A stretch of 64,000 nucleotides of DNA from Cervus elaphus (GCF_910594005.1 NC_057834.1:42564537-42628536); one strand, 5' to 3'; numbered from the stretch's first letter, positions 1 to 12,240 are shown. Numbers and translations are program-made. The notes: generated by a model from the letters alone, not told the origin.

Positions 1-589
1 ACAGTTAAAACACACACAGACAAACACACAAACAAGGCTGTTACATTTAAAGTTCAAATAGGACAAATCAGGTAGGCCACCAAGCTAAAGAAGTAGAAGA
101 CTACTTGGGTAGAACTGCTTCATGAGAAAGGCATTATAAACTTTTTAGCACATGATGATTCCAACCTAAGGGTATTTGTTCTCCCTCTGATTCAAACATA
201 ATGACTCGCCCAACTTCTCTTCAATAACAAGATGAAGAAAGAACATTTGTGAAAAATTAGGTTTAGTATTCTGACAGAATACTAAATTGAAAAGTTGAAA
301 CTGAAAAGAGATGACACAAATGATTTCTTTAGACTTATCCCAGAGAGTTCTGGGAAAATAAAGTACTTTATTGTTAAATAATGCTAATTGCTTCATTTTA
401 ATACAAGACCCCCATCAAATAAAGTGAAATGTGCATGGCTGCTGTTGTTTTGGAAGGAAAATGGCATTGTTAGTGACAATTTGTTACCTACTCAGAATGT
501 GGCTTATATAAACTCTTCAGATCAGGATTTAGGGGCATGTGCTATGGTTGGCTAGGCAGTCTCACCAAGTCAGTGAAAACTGGTGGTGG

Positions 590-760
590 TGGTTTAGTTG
601 CTAAGATTCAGAAAAATTAAGTAATCTTCCCAGGGTCATGCAGCTAGTGAATGTCAAGAGCCCAGATCAGAACCTAATTGTCAGATTCCAAAGCCTGTAC
701 TCTTTATGAACCAATATAAGGCAATTTGTACTTGACTCTGGAGTGCATCTTCTGATTCTA
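590..760 (-). repeat. MIR-like ancient SINE fragment
   Basis: It has the diffuse MIR core signature: AAGTAATCTTCCCAGGGTCA, then a stretch on pre-existing conditions of AGCTAGTGAATG and CCCAGATCAGAACC. It is diverged with no visible tail. The call is by pattern memory only. Confidence 0.5.
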
Positions 761-972
761 CAGAAAAAGAAAATTTATCTTCATAACTCTGTTTTGCCCT
801 GATTAATATTTAAGTTAGTCTGCCTTCTCCAGTCACTGCAGTTTGATGGTGGCACTGATGATAACTGATATCTTTAGTCACAAATGGAAAATTGAAAGCA
901 ATCTTTATAGTTTGGATTTTGGTATCAAAAATATCCACCAAAATGACAATCCTAGGATACTTACAGTTAATT

Positions 973-1327
973 ATTTTTTTAAAAAAAAGATTTATATATT
1001 TATTTTCTTTCTGGCTGTGGTGGGTCTTTTCTGTTGTGTTCGGGCTTTCCTCCAGTTGCGGCAAGCGGGGGCTACTCTTGGTTGAAGTGCACAGGCTTCT
1101 TACTGTGGTGGTTTTCCTTGTTTCCAAGTATAGGCGCTAGGTGTGTGGGCTTCAGTAGTTGCAGTGTTTGGGCTCAGCAGCCGTGACTCCTGGGCTCTAA
1201 CGCACTGGCTCAGTAGCTGTGGTGCACAGGCTCAGCTGCTCCACAGCAAGCAGGATCTTCCTGAATCGGTGTCGCTTGCACTGCAAGGCAGATTCTTAAC
1301 CACTGGACCACCAGGGAAGCCCATTTT
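973..1327 (-). mobile_element. CHR-type (tRNA-derived) SINE with target-site duplication
   Basis: Read on the minus strand, this begins with the typical CHR head (GGGCTTCCCTGGTGGTCCAG) and ends in an A-rich tail, seen on the plus strand as the T/A-rich start near 975-1000. The 9-bp direct repeat CAGTTAATT flanks it at 964-972 and 1328-1336, as expected for L1-driven insertion. Confidence 0.85.
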
Positions 1328-2079
1328 CAGTTAATTCCTAAAAATATTGTTGGATGATGGGAAATAAGAGGGCTTCTCCACCATTCAGGAAAAGAAAATC
1401 CTTAAAGCCAGTTCAACAACACAACCTGAATTTGACTGAGAACTTTTCTCCTTTCTTTTATCTGCACTGATAGGCCAATCCCCTAAATGGAAACAACTAG
1501 GTAGAACTGCTTCATGAGTGGGATGACACTGGAGAGATCAGCTCTAATTATGTGATGGTTCAGCAATTTCAATTTGCTGCTGTCAACATACAGAAGAGAA
1601 AAAAGGAGTAGGTTTGCCAGAAGCAACATGACAAGCATGATATAGGTCCACAAGAACCAAGGCTAAGAATCTTTATGCTGAATGTCTTCAACGTTGCTTA
1701 TCATTCCAGTAAGAGTCTGGAGAATTTCAGTAGTTGGACTAAAGACTTAATTTTAGCCCATGTTGTAAACATATTACTTTATTGGCTTCTAAAAACTTTT
1801 GAATTAAAAAAACACTTGCTCTAATCAGTGTGTCCTGAACCACAACAAACCCAAATGGCTGTGAATATTCTGATTACATATATACATATATTTAAGCTAA
1901 ACTTTTTGAATCATGCAGCTGAAAACTGCAGCACAGAAATTTTAATTGACAGTTGATAGCTTATAAAATGAAGGGCACTACTGCCCCCTTGTGGGCACGA
2001 GAGAGTCAATCACTGAGAAGTTACATTTTCATTCAACATTAGCTATTACTGAAACCCTGCTATAAAATGTGTACTGAAA

Positions 2080-2240
2080 TACAAAATCTCAGTCTGACCA
2101 CAACCTCATGAAGTAGATTATTATATTCTAATTTAATATATAAGTACAGAAGGTTTAGGGAAGTAAGTAGTATTTCTAAGGTCAAGTATCTTAGTCAATT
2201 AATAAATCAGTATTTGAAAGCAGTTCTGGAATGCAAAAAA
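2080..2240 (-). repeat. MIR-like ancient SINE fragment
   Basis: A diverged stretch resembling MIR (ACAACCTCATGAAGTAGA ... AAGGTCAAGTATCTTAGTCA). The family call is from memory and the borders are approximate. Confidence 0.4.
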
Positions 2241-2604
2241 CATTTGTATAATGTGTATTCTTTCTAGTTTATACTGCCTCTCAATAATAATACATCAGTC
2301 AAAATCTTCCTCTGATATTTTACAAACAACTATGAATACAGTTCCAATTTTTAAATGAAAATCGGGAACAGAAAAAGAAACCAAAGGTCAGTAGGAACAC
2401 TTATTTAAACAAGGACATAATTTCTCTCATTGTAAAACAAATATCTGTAAGAAGATGTTGAAAATAAACTTGATTTGCTCCTTTTTGCTCCTTTTTATTT
2501 AAAAAAATTTATTATAGTTGATATACAATGTTGTACTAGTTTCTGCTGTATGGCAAAAGTAGATTTGCGCCTTTCTAGATCGATATTTTATTTTTATTTA
2601 AGAC

Positions 2605-2940
2605 ATAAATACTGTGTACTGTGTACTGGTGGTACAGTAGATAAGACTCTGCCTGCCAAGGCAGGGGATGCGGGTTTGATCCTGGGTCCAGGAGGATCCC
2701 ACGTGCTGCAGAGCAACCAAGCCTACTAAGCTAGTGCTCTAGAGCCCATGAGCTGCAACTACTGAGCCACATGCAGCAAGTACTGACACCCACACACCTA
2801 GAGCCTGTGATCCTCAACAAGAGAAACCAGCATAATGAGAAGCCTGTGCACCTGACTAAGAGTAGCCCCCACTTGCCACAACTAGAGAAAGCCTGAGCAA
2901 CAAAGACCCAGAGCAGCCAAAAATAAATAAATTAAAACAA
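2605..2940 (+). mobile_element. CHR-type SINE
   Basis: The plus-strand copy has a tRNA-like B-box region (GGTTTGATCCTGG), the usual run of 'ACTGAGCCACATGC / AGAGCCTGTG' modules and an A-rich tail ending AAATAAATAAATTAAAAC. It lies in the GABPB2 intron. Confidence 0.85.
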
Positions 2941-3451
2941 ACACATACAAATGTCAAAAGAGCAACATCAAGTGCTTTTCTTTGCTATGTTGTTGTTTTA
3001 TATGTTCTCAAGAACAAATCAGGACTCTTAAACTTTAGTCAAATAACCATACTTACCTCTTTTATATCAGCATCCAACAACCATTTATGTTTATTTTCTT
3101 ATTTGTTACTGATTTAGACTATAAATATTTAACTATTTTCCTTAGTAGTACCATATTAAAGCACCTTATATTTTCATTTTGGGGTCAGATATAACCCTTC
3201 AACAGATTAATCTGTAGAATATTTTACTTTTAACACAGTTAAGCATTTATGTATAATCCTAAAGTATGATCTTCCCTTCCTCCAGAAAGAATAAAGCATT
3301 AGCTTTAAAATCTATTATAAATCTTCCATTTGGGGAATATTTTAATAAAGGAGGGGATATCAGACAGAGTATCTATTCATCTTATTAAAAAAAAAACCTG
3401 AATTCAGTTCATTTCAAGTCTAAAATAAATGTCACATTATCAGAACATCAC

Positions 3452-6400
3452 CTGAGGTTGTCTTGGTGCTGGCTGAAGAAACAAGGCTTGCGAAGTTGAC
3501 AACTTCTCCTGACGTGAAGATAAATGGGGTAGCCATAGTCACAGGGTTGGCTCTCTCCGGATTAGCATTCACCTGATTCTGCATTGCTTCCTATAAAACA
3601 ACACAAGATATTTCAAAGTAAGAATACTTACTAACTAGCCTCAGTTATACAGTTACTGAACAGCCATGCCCCCTCCCCTGATCAATGCTCTGTCAAGCAG
3701 AACTAGTTCCAGCTCACAATGTCCTAGGGACCTCAGAGTTCTGGTTAACACTACTGTTTTCTTCTCAGACCAGGGCAACAGAGAGCTTAGGTTGCTTTCC
3801 CTATTATTTCTACCTTAAAAAAAAAAAAAAGGTGTATATTTGCAAAAACTTTTAGACAATTCACTTAACCTCTCTGGACACTGGTTTTTAATTTGAAAAA
3901 TAAAAGTAGCCTAAAAAGGAATTTCCAGCACGAGTATTCTATGATCAGTTATGTACAAGACATGGTGCTAGCTGAAGATCCCTGCGGAGAATCTACAGAG
4001 AACAATATTCTCCAGAGTTTTGTCCAACTACTTATTCCATTCTGCCACTGAAGAAATCCCTAAGAGAATATATAACAAACAAATAAATGAGTGCCAGATT
4101 TTAAAGGCTAGTTCCATACACTGCATTTTTGCTTTCAGGGATATCTGCACAATTTCGGTATGAAGATGCTTACCTTTATTTTATTTCTTTTTTTATTTTC
4201 ATAAGTAGTTTCCTACAAACATGATTACTACTTTAAAAAGTCGAATTATAACAGTGCTCACTCTAAACAAGGAATTGAAAGCTGAAGTGGGTAACCAGTC
4301 TGTAGGGAATCATACATCAGAAAAAAACAAACCACTGAAAATACAGCAGACATGGCTATTTTTTTTTTTAACACACAACTATCCGTTTGCTACGAGTTTC
4401 AACTGAAGCAGGTTATACATTCTCTGGTTACCATAAAATTCCTTCTTGAACTAGCCCCTTCCACCCTCCATTATCACTAATTCTAGCCCTCATTGACTCT
4501 TGCCTGGCCTAATGAAAGTCACTAGACGGTAAAGAATCCGCCTGCAATGCAGGAGACACAGATTTGATCACTGGGTTGGGAAGATCCTCTGGAGAAGGGA
4601 ATGGCAATCCACTCCAGTATTCTTGCCTGGAGAATCCTGGAGACAGAGGAGCCTGGTGGGCTACAATCTGTGGGGTCACAAAAAGTCAGACATGACTGAG
4701 CAACTAACACTACTACTACTATATGGTTCTTCAGCATTTTCTTCTCTCTCAAGTCTGTGTACCACACTCCAAACAATCACCTTTTTAAAAAAATCTCATA
4801 TTAATCCTATATTTAAAAGCTTTTATTGGAACACCACAAATAGTCCACACTCTTGCACACCATGTAACACCGCTCTGTTCAGAACTCAGCTTTTCAAGTC
4901 TTAGCTCCTGCCACTCCCAAACTCTGCTTCCTTGACCAATCTCTAGGCACAGAACTATTAATACTTACTCTTTCCTGATCATTCCATCCCCTTTCACACC
5001 GCTGTGTCTTTGATTTGCTTTTTCTAGCTTAGAATATAATTTTCTCACATCTCTGCCTAATGGTCCTTCAAAACTCAGTTCAAAGTCTACATATACTTTG
5101 ATCTTTGCCTTAAGCATGATCAAAACTCCCTCTCGTAACACCTACTAGGTATCTGTTTATCATCATAGTGTTAAATCAGTATAGTATTGTACTGCTTTAT
5201 ATTTTGTCTTTACCTTCATTATGCTGTAAACACTTCAAGGACAGGGCTATGCCCTATTAATCTCTGTATCTCTCATCCTGTTATTTCCTGATATACACAT
5301 ACTGGCTTAAGAAATCAATGGATGATATCATCATCAGTTCAGTTCAGTTCAGTTGCTCAGTAGTGTCTGACTTTTTGAGACCCCATGAATCATAGCACAC
5401 CAGGCCTCCCTGTCCATCACCAACTCCCGGAGTTTACTCAAACTCATATCCATCGAGTCGGTGATGCCATCCAACCATCTCATCCTCTGTCGTCCCCATC
5501 ATAGCTGATTTTTAATTCTGAGATGGTTTCCTTACAACTCAATATGCTTTAGAGCTATGTTCTATCTCACATCAGTTGATGTATGTTCATAAAACATAAA
5601 GAGGCTTTTCATATTATCCCAAGTCAAGCTTAATTAAAAAGGGAAATTTTCATGGAGAAAAAAAAATTCTAAAGCCCCATAAATCTTATTTTTGTACTGG
5701 TCACAACATTGCTCTTCAATCATCAAGAATAATTCAGAGTTTTATGGAATTTTTTTTTTAAGATACTAATGACAATCACAAGATTGAGACATAATGAAAG
5801 TACTACTTTGATAAGATACAGAAAACTCAGTTTTGATTCAGCTTCTGCAAAAAATCCTTAACTTCAGCTAAAGTATACTGTGGTGGTATAAAAAGAATAG
5901 GACCTGAAGGATGACCAGAATCTCAGCATTGTTCTTCTCCAGGGCTATGTCGAAAGCAGATTTATCAAACTTGCTGAAAGCATGGACATCAGCTCCATAC
6001 TTGATAAGCAGCTCTACAACATCTCGATGGTGGTGCTCTGTGGCCCAGTGCAAAGCTGTCATCTTCAGCATGTCCTTGGCATTCACATCTGCACCATTCT
6101 GTCATAAAAAAGTAATTTTTTCAAAGAGATACTGGTTATAGTAGCACAGGTGCAATACCCCATCACCAGATACCGAGGATTTCAATATCGATTACACATA
6201 CTCAAATTTAGAAATGTTTATGAAATATCAAAGGGAAAAACATGTCTAAAATCCTTCTGCATGCTGACAGACACAATGCCTTAAATGAGAGGGTCTTTTA
6301 AGGACATCACTGGAAAATTATAACAGATGGGAGAGAAGGGGAAAAGAACAGATTTTTGTTGCATTTATTAACGGTGAGCTGAGTGCCTGAAAAAACAGGC

Positions 6401-9400
6401 ATAAGAACAAAGAACACCTGCAGAAGAATGAAGAAAAATCAATAGTCTGTTTAGCCTTCAAAAGATTAGAAAATAAGATGCTCATAGCTATGATGACTCT
6501 TGAAAGAACTACAACTCAATGCTATAAACTGTCCTAAATTTAATCTTTCCCAATCTAGTTTCCTAATGCCTATTTAAGTAAGAAAATAGTAAGATTATTT
6601 GTCTTTTTTACAATATAGACCCGCCACTATTCTTGCTTTACCCTAACAAGTAGTTCCACGATGTGTGCATGTCCATCAGCTGCAGCCATGTGCAAAGGGG
6701 TCCTGTCCACTTTGGTCCGTGCATCCCTGCTAACTCCTGCTCGAAGGAGCACTTCTGCTGTGGAATAATGACCATACTGGGCTGCAAGGTGGAGGGGTGA
6801 TGTTCCAAGCTGTGGGGAAATAATACTCATTTAATATCAACTGTGTGCACAGTCCTAAATCATTACTGGAGGGATACAAATGAAGAACAGGAGAAGCCTA
6901 GGTTCCTGTCCTTGGAGAGAGAATCGGCTGGGCAGATAAACTGAAGAAATGATTTAATTAAAATTAATATACTAATGGACAAATAAACATACTATCAATT
7001 AAATAAGTGCTAAGTATAATGGCTTTAAGTCAGGTGGACTTAACAGGTAAAATTCCATAAAGGGTATGATTTTAAACAGGGCTTAGAAGGTTAAAAAAGT
7101 AGAAGAGAGCATGTTGAGTTAGGAACAAAGGGGAGGGATCAGCTCAGTTCAGTTGCTCAGTCGTGTCCGACTCTTTGCGACCCCATGAACTGCAGCACAC
7201 CAGGCTTCCCTGTCTATCACCAACTCCCGGAGTCCACCCAAACCCATGTCCATTGAGTCGGTGATGCCATCCAACCATCTCATCCTCTGTCGTCCCCTTC
7301 TCCTCCTACCCTCAATCTTTCCCAGGATCAGGGTCTTTTCAAATGAGTCAGCTCTTCACATCAAGCCAAAGTATTGGAGTTTCAGCTTCAACATCAGTCC
7401 TACCAATGAACACCCAGGACTGATCTCCTTTAGGATGGACTGGCTGGATCTCCTTGCAGTCCAAGGGACTCTCAAGAGTCTTCTCCAACAGTACAGTTCA
7501 AAAGTATCAATTCTTTGGCGCTCAGCTTTTTTTTTTTTCCCGGTGCTCAGCTTTATTTACTTCTTTTTAAATTTCAGCCTAAAGGAAGATCTTTATTAAA
7601 CAGGTTGACTTCTAAATGAACTTGAGAAATTCTCATTCAAATGAGGTATCCACATAAATGATTACAAAAATGTCTTATTTTCATCCTATATTCAATTGCT
7701 TAAATAACGTCTTTTTCCCCTGAAGTAAGCGTTAGTCGCTCAGTCGTGCCCGACTCTTTGCGACCCCATGGACTGCAGCCCACCAGGCTCCTGTGTCCAT
7801 GAGATTTTCCAGGCAAGGATACTGGAGTGGGTTGCCATTTCCTTCTCCATCAGCTTTCTTTATAGTCCAACTCTCACATCCATACATGACCACTGGAAAA
7901 AACCACAGCCTTGACTAGACAGACCTTTGTTGACAAGGTAATGTCTCTGCTTTTTAATATGTTGTCTAGGTTGGTCATAACTTTCCTTTCAAGGAGTAAG
8001 CGTCTTTTAATTTCATGGCTGCAATCACCATCTGCAGTGATTTTGGAGCCCAGAAAAATAAAGTCAGCCACTGTTTCCCCATCTATTTGCCATGAAGTGA
8101 TGGGACCGGATGCCATGACCTTAGTTTTCTGAATGTTGAGCTTTAAGCCAATTTTTTCACTCTCCTCTTTCACTTTCATCAAGAGGCTCTTTAGTTCTTC
8201 TTCACTTTCTGCCATAAGAGTGGTGTCATCTGGGTGTCTGAGGTTATTCATATTTCTCCCAGCAATCTTGGTTCCATCTTGTGCTTCATCCAGCCCAGCG
8301 TTTCTCATGATGTACTCTGCATATAAGTTAAATAAGCAGGATGACAATATACAGGCTTGACGTACTCTTTTTTCTATTTGGAACCAGTCTGTTGTTCCAT
8401 GTCCAGTTCTAACTGTTACTTCCTGACCTGCATACAGGTTTCTCAAGAGGCAGGTCAGGTGGTCTGGTATTCCCATCTCTTTCAGAATTTTCCACAGTTT
8501 ATTGTGATCCACACAGTCAAAGACTTTGGCATAGTCAGGAAAGCAGAAATAGATGTTTTTCTGGAACTCTCTAGTTTTTCGATGATCCAGTGGATGTTGG
8601 CAATTTGATCTCTGGTTCCTCTGCCTTTTCTAAAACCAGTTTGAACATCTGGAAGTTCACGGTTCACGTATTGCTGAAGCCTGGCTTGGAGAATTTTAAG
8701 CATTACTTTACTAGCGTGTGAGATGAGCACAACTGTAGGCAGGTTCAAAACAATTCTTGAGAAAAGTGTAAAAACTAGAAAGTGACATGTGAAATTTAGG
8801 GTGCAAATGTAATTGGTTGAAATTGAAGTTTGTTACCACAGTAAAGCAAAGCAGAAAGACTGATGAGATGAAGAGCCAAAAAAAAAAAAAAAGATAGCAA
8901 TAGTGTGTCCATAGCAATAAACAAGCCTGTATCATCTCAAAGTAAATCTTGTTACTATCAGAGTTATCTATCAGCATCCATTTGGGTCAGAGATCTATCC
9001 TTTTCTTTGGGTTATGCTCTTTAATTTAAAACCTATTTCATTTATTCTTTGCTTTTCATATATTCAGTCTCTCTGCCTGACTGGATTTAACTCGCAATGC
9101 GCTTTTCAAGTCTATTTATAGAAATGTTAATCTCCTGGGTTTCCTTTCTTCCTTTTTGTGAAGTGTTTGCCTCTAAAATTATGAATTAATCACCTCAGAA
9201 TAGAGGACACTGCTTATTGAATTGTTAAAATTAGGCAATGCTAACAAAATCTATGAATATTAAGCAAGCCCACGTTATAACCTAGACCTGCATCTTCTGA
9301 CACTCTGCTCTCCAAGATGATTGTTCGAACTCATGAAATTACACCTTCCTCTTTAATGTTTTTTAACAGTGAAAAAGGAAACAAAATGGCTAGGCTCTTT

Positions 9401-9913
9401 CTTATTAATGAGGACATTTTAGAGAAAAGGAAACCAGGAGTTTATTAGTTTAGAAATGTACTCTTAGTATACTGATTTTGTTTAATTTCTAGCTAATTAC
9501 AGAAGCCTATAATGCAAGTACACTCCAGAGAGAAGTAAACCTTTTAGAAAATACTCTAAAAAACATTATAGAAAATTACAAGTATATAATACTTTACAAT
9601 TACCACCTATCTATCCACAGGAGATTCGTTCAATTTGGAAAACTAAAAGAAAAAGAAAACCATATATTCAGATGAGATAAAGATGATGAAACTCTTGTGG
9701 GGAGACTGAGGCAGAAAGACAATAAAGAAAAATCAATTCAGACTATTTAGTCTTTAAGGAAAAGGCTGCTAACAGCACACGCTGGGAATAATTAAGAAAG
9801 CTTACCCAGTCTGTGGTGAATGGGGCACCATTTGCCATCAATGTTCTCACTTCATCATCTTGGCCTTTTCTTGCTGCTTCTAGCAACCTCTTCCCTAAGT
9901 CCACCAAAGACAT
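3452..9913 (-). CDS. GABPB2: GABPB2, GA-binding protein beta-2 (5' four coding exons only)
   Basis: Beta subunit of the ETS factor GABP. It binds GABPA through ankyrin repeats and supplies activation and dimerisation functions in the nucleus. Coding exons on the minus strand: 9806-9913 (residues 1-36), 6642-6809 (37-92), 5904-6098 (93-157) and 3452-3590 (158-203 plus one base). All have AG/GT borders and compatible phases. The first three exons encode the ankyrin-repeat block, starting [17 protein letters not shown] and including the motifs [11 protein letters not shown] and [13 protein letters not shown]. The fourth begins the linker after the ankyrins ([10 protein letters not shown]...). 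The full human protein is about 448 aa, so the remaining C-terminal half, with its leucine-zipper-like region, lies left of base 1. The start is the first ATG of the exon, and a plausible acceptor lies near 9945. A BovB LINE sits in the intron between the first two coding exons. No break is seen in the coding sequence. Confidence 0.96.
4520..4720 (+). mobile_element. Bov-tA-type SINE
   Basis: It has the canonical order: GTAAAGAATCCGCCTGCAAT, GGGTTGGGAAGATCC, GGAATGGCAATCCACTCC, then AGTCAGACATGACTGAGC. This family is specific to ruminants. Confidence 0.9.
5030..5310 (+). repeat. Possible L2 3'-end fragment
   Basis: It resembles the L2 3' region in wording and order (CTCAGTTCAAAGTC..., CTGTAAACACTTCAAGGACAG, CTCTGTATCTCTCATCC). 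It is strongly diverged and the family call is tentative. Confidence 0.4.
5335..5510 (-). mobile_element. BovB LINE 3'-end fragment (antisense)
   Basis: It starts with repeated GTTCA units and TTGCTCAGTAGTGTCTGACT, then CCCTGTCCATCACCAACTCC and CATCTCATCCTCTGTCGTCC, matching the inverted BovB 3' end. It is the same segment as 7140-7300 and is 5' truncated. Confidence 0.85.
7139..8752 (-). mobile_element. BovB (RTE-clade) non-LTR retrotransposon, 5'-truncated and split
   Basis: The inverted BovB 3' end occupies 7139-7530. The element resumes at about 7850 and runs to about 8752. The minus strand of 7874-8512 encodes part of a reverse-transcriptase domain ([19 protein letters not shown] onward). 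A preceding piece in another frame (8482-8748, ending [20 protein letters not shown] onward) is separated by a frameshift near 8540. The catalytic YxDD box is degraded: it reads HPDD within [15 protein letters not shown]. The copy lacks the endonuclease region and is inactive. It lies inside a GABPB2 intron in the same orientation as the gene. Confidence 0.93.
7723..7850 (-). mobile_element. Bov-tA-type SINE fragment nested in BovB
   Basis: It has the inverted SINE sequence: GTTAGTCGCTCAGTCGTGCC ... GACTGCAGCCCACCAGGCTC ... TACTGGAGTGGGTTGCCATT. The BovB continues directly afterwards with the CAGCTTTCTTTATAGTCC segment, so this piece is a later insertion. Confidence 0.8.
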
Positions 9914-10161
9914 CTTCATACATAGGAACACAAATTTTCAGGAAGCTGTAACTCAAACACAAGGAAAGATGCCTGTAAAAATGTTTTTAGAAGACCTCTT
10001 ATATTAGAATATATGTAAGATACTTCTCAAGTGGACTATTTGACAGGGCACTTCTTTTCTACTTCAATACAAACCGTCAGGTATTTGCAAAGTTTCAGGC
10101 CCTAAACCATAGTTCCCTCACTTTCAATCTCGAGTAAAATACTTTGAAAATACATGAAACA

Positions 10162-10584
10162 GTGTTGTATGAAAGGAGAGAAGGTTAGCACTCCCCTTGA
10201 CAAGGATGGAAGAGGCTCTCGGGCCTGACAACACGCATACGGTTAAGGCATTGCCACCTACTTCGTGGCATCTAACCACTGTTTTTTGTTTCAAAAGAAC
10301 AGCATGTATACTATCTATGGTGAAACAGATCACCAGCCCAGGTGGGATGCATGAGACAAGTGCTCCGGCCTGGTGCACTGGGAAGACCCAGAGGAATCGG
10401 GTGGAGAGGGAGATGGGAGGGGGGATCAGGATGGGGAATAAGTGTAAATCTATGGCTGATTCATATCAATGTATGACAAAACCCACTGAAATGTTGTGAA
10501 GCAATTAGCTCCAACTAATAAAAAAATTAAAAAATAAAAAATAAAAAAAAAAATAAAATGTAAAGGAGTGAAAAAAAAAAAAAA
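10162..10584 (+). mobile_element. Truncated ruminant L1 3' end with 16-bp target-site duplication
   Basis: It contains the ruminant L1 3'-UTR phrase (ACTATCTATGGTGAAACAGA ... GGTGGGATGCATGAGACAAG ... ACAAAACCCACTGAAATGTT) and ends in A-rich tracts. The perfect 16-bp repeat GAAAATACATGAAACA lies at 10146-10161 and 10585-10600, directly bracketing the insert. Confidence 0.93.
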
Positions 10585-11017
10585 GAAAATACATGAAACA
10601 CATTGCTGCCTTTCTAGCTTAAGGACTCAATAAAACAGCATTACATCCCTTCGAAACAACATGGGTAGAAATAATGTGTTACATGAAAAAAAAATGAATA
10701 GACAAAGCAAGGATATTGAGACTCGGGTACGTGGAGGACATTTTTTCAAAAATGAACAGACATGTCACTGCACCTATCAGAAGTGTCTCAGCAACACCTA
10801 GAGTTTTTTTTAAAGTCATCAGTTTAGCCAGATTATATACTTTGTTTAAAAGTACAGTTGTGTCTAAAGTCATTGCAGTTTTTCACTTACTAATATGGGC
10901 ATTATTAAATTTTTGTGAAAGCTCACAGTAAAATAGAAGCATCTGAATAGAAGAGTTTTTTCCTTCCTTGTAAAAGGCATACAGTCAACTCTCGGTCATT
11001 TAGGGTAAGAAAAAAGA

Positions 11018-11282
11018 GGACTTTCCTGGTGGTGCAGTGGATAAGAATCTGCCTGCCAGTGCAGGGGACATGGGTTCAATCTCTGGATCTGGGAAGATTT
11101 CACGGGCTGGGGAGCAGCTAAGCCCGTCCACCCGTGGGCTGGAGCACCTTGGAGCCTGTGCCACCCAGGAGAAGCCATCACAAGGAGAAGCCCATGCACC
11201 ACAACAAAGAGTAGCTCCCATCTGCACACCTGAAGAAAGCCCAAGTGTAGCAATGAAGACCCAGCATAGCCAAAAAAAAAAG
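11018..11282 (+). mobile_element. CHR-type SINE
   Basis: It runs from GGACTTTCCTGGTGGTGCAG through GGGTTCAATCTCTGGATCTG to an A-rich end following GACCCAGCATAGCC. It is nearly full length. Confidence 0.9.
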
Positions 11283-11554
11283 CTGCTGTTAAACACATGA
11301 AATCAAAGGCAATAAATGATGGAAACTGTCTTAAAAGCAACCAAAATGGCCATTTAAATTGATAGTTGTTGTAAAGTAAATTAGAAATGGGCCTGGGTAT
11401 AAATTCAGAGTTGCACAGGATAATGAGAAGTTCCTGGATGGGACGCAGAATTATCTGAATGGTATATAATCATCACGCATTACAAATTTTCCAACCAGTG
11501 AGGAAATGGCTGTTCTTGATAAATCTAACTTTTACTATCTATTTGCTTTCATCT

Positions 11555-11675
11555 TGTACTTTTTTGTCTTAGTTGCTCTGTGGCATATGGAATCTTCCTG
11601 GACCAGGAATCAAACCCGTGTCTCCCGTACTGACAGGCAAATTCTCAACCACTGGACCACCAAGGAAGTCCCTAT
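11555..11675 (-). mobile_element. CHR-type SINE fragment (antisense)
   Basis: The inverted head ACCACTGGACCACCAAGGAAG closes the copy. GACCAGGAATCAAACCCGTG is the inverted B-box region. Confidence 0.8.
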
Positions 11676-12001
11676 ACACTTTTCTGATAAAATGAGAGGT
11701 GATACTAATAACTGTAATTTTTAAGTATTGTATAAAATACATCAACATTTGGATGTGGGCATTATTTGGTGAACCAATATTTTCAAATGACCCATATAGG
11801 TCACAAAATTACGCTCAGGTAAAAAGGGTCAAAGTGAAAGCAGATCAATGGGTTTTAAGGTAATCAAGTATAAAACATTCATTGACATGGTTTCAGATCC
11901 CTCATTGCAACTAACTTTTAAGAAATTTCCACTTGATGGGTTTTTGTGTAACACAGAAGAATAATCACCATTACCTGAACAAGCTATTAAAACACTTCTC
12001 T

Positions 12002-12240
12002 GGACTTCCCTGGTGGTCCATTGGTTAAGAATCTGCCTGCCAATGTGTTATATCTATATATAAAAAGTGTATCACCAAGCCCTAAACACTTCTATAGGAA
12101 TTCCCTGGTAGGCCAGTGGTTAGGACTTGACACTATCACTGCTGGGGCTGGGTTCAATCCTTGGTCAGGCAACTAAGATCCTGCCTCAAGTCACACACCA
12201 CATTCCCCCACCTCCCCCTCAAAATATGAAAAACAAAACA
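12002..12240 (+). mobile_element. Two CHR-type SINE pieces
   Basis: A head fragment at 12002-12047 (GACTTCCCTGGTGGTCCATT) is followed, after a short AT-rich gap, by a second head at about 12098-12240 (GAATTCCCTGGTAGGCCAGT) that decays into C/A-rich sequence. Confidence 0.75.

Larger units (their letters stand above)
1..3451 (-). other. GABPB2: GABPB2 intron (continues left of the window)
   Basis: This holds no coding exon that I can recognise. It contains a minus-strand CHR-type SINE (973-1327), a plus-strand CHR-type SINE (about 2605-2940) and two old MIR-like stretches (about 590-760 and 2080-2240). The rest is AT-rich unique-looking sequence. Confidence 0.7.
3591..5903 (-). other. GABPB2: GABPB2 intron between coding exons 3 and 4
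   Basis: It contains a Bov-tA SINE (about 4520-4720), an L2-like stretch (about 5030-5310) and a BovB 3'-end fragment (about 5335-5510). The remainder is unremarkable AT-rich sequence. Confidence 0.75.
6810..9805 (-). other. GABPB2: GABPB2 intron between coding exons 1 and 2
   Basis: A long BovB copy with a nested SINE dominates it (7139-8752). The flanks (6840-7135 and 8760-9800) show no gene or repeat that I can name, apart from an A-run at 8880-8893. Confidence 0.75.

Noticed and set aside
1981..1994. CTCF-like GCCCCCTTGTGGG
   Set aside because: It deviates from the core at a constrained position (CCACAAGGGGGC on the minus strand). Too weak to list as a site.
7874..8748. Reverse-transcriptase-like ORFs as a host gene
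   Set aside because: They are pieces of a truncated, frameshifted BovB LINE with a damaged catalytic box, so they are annotated as a mobile element.
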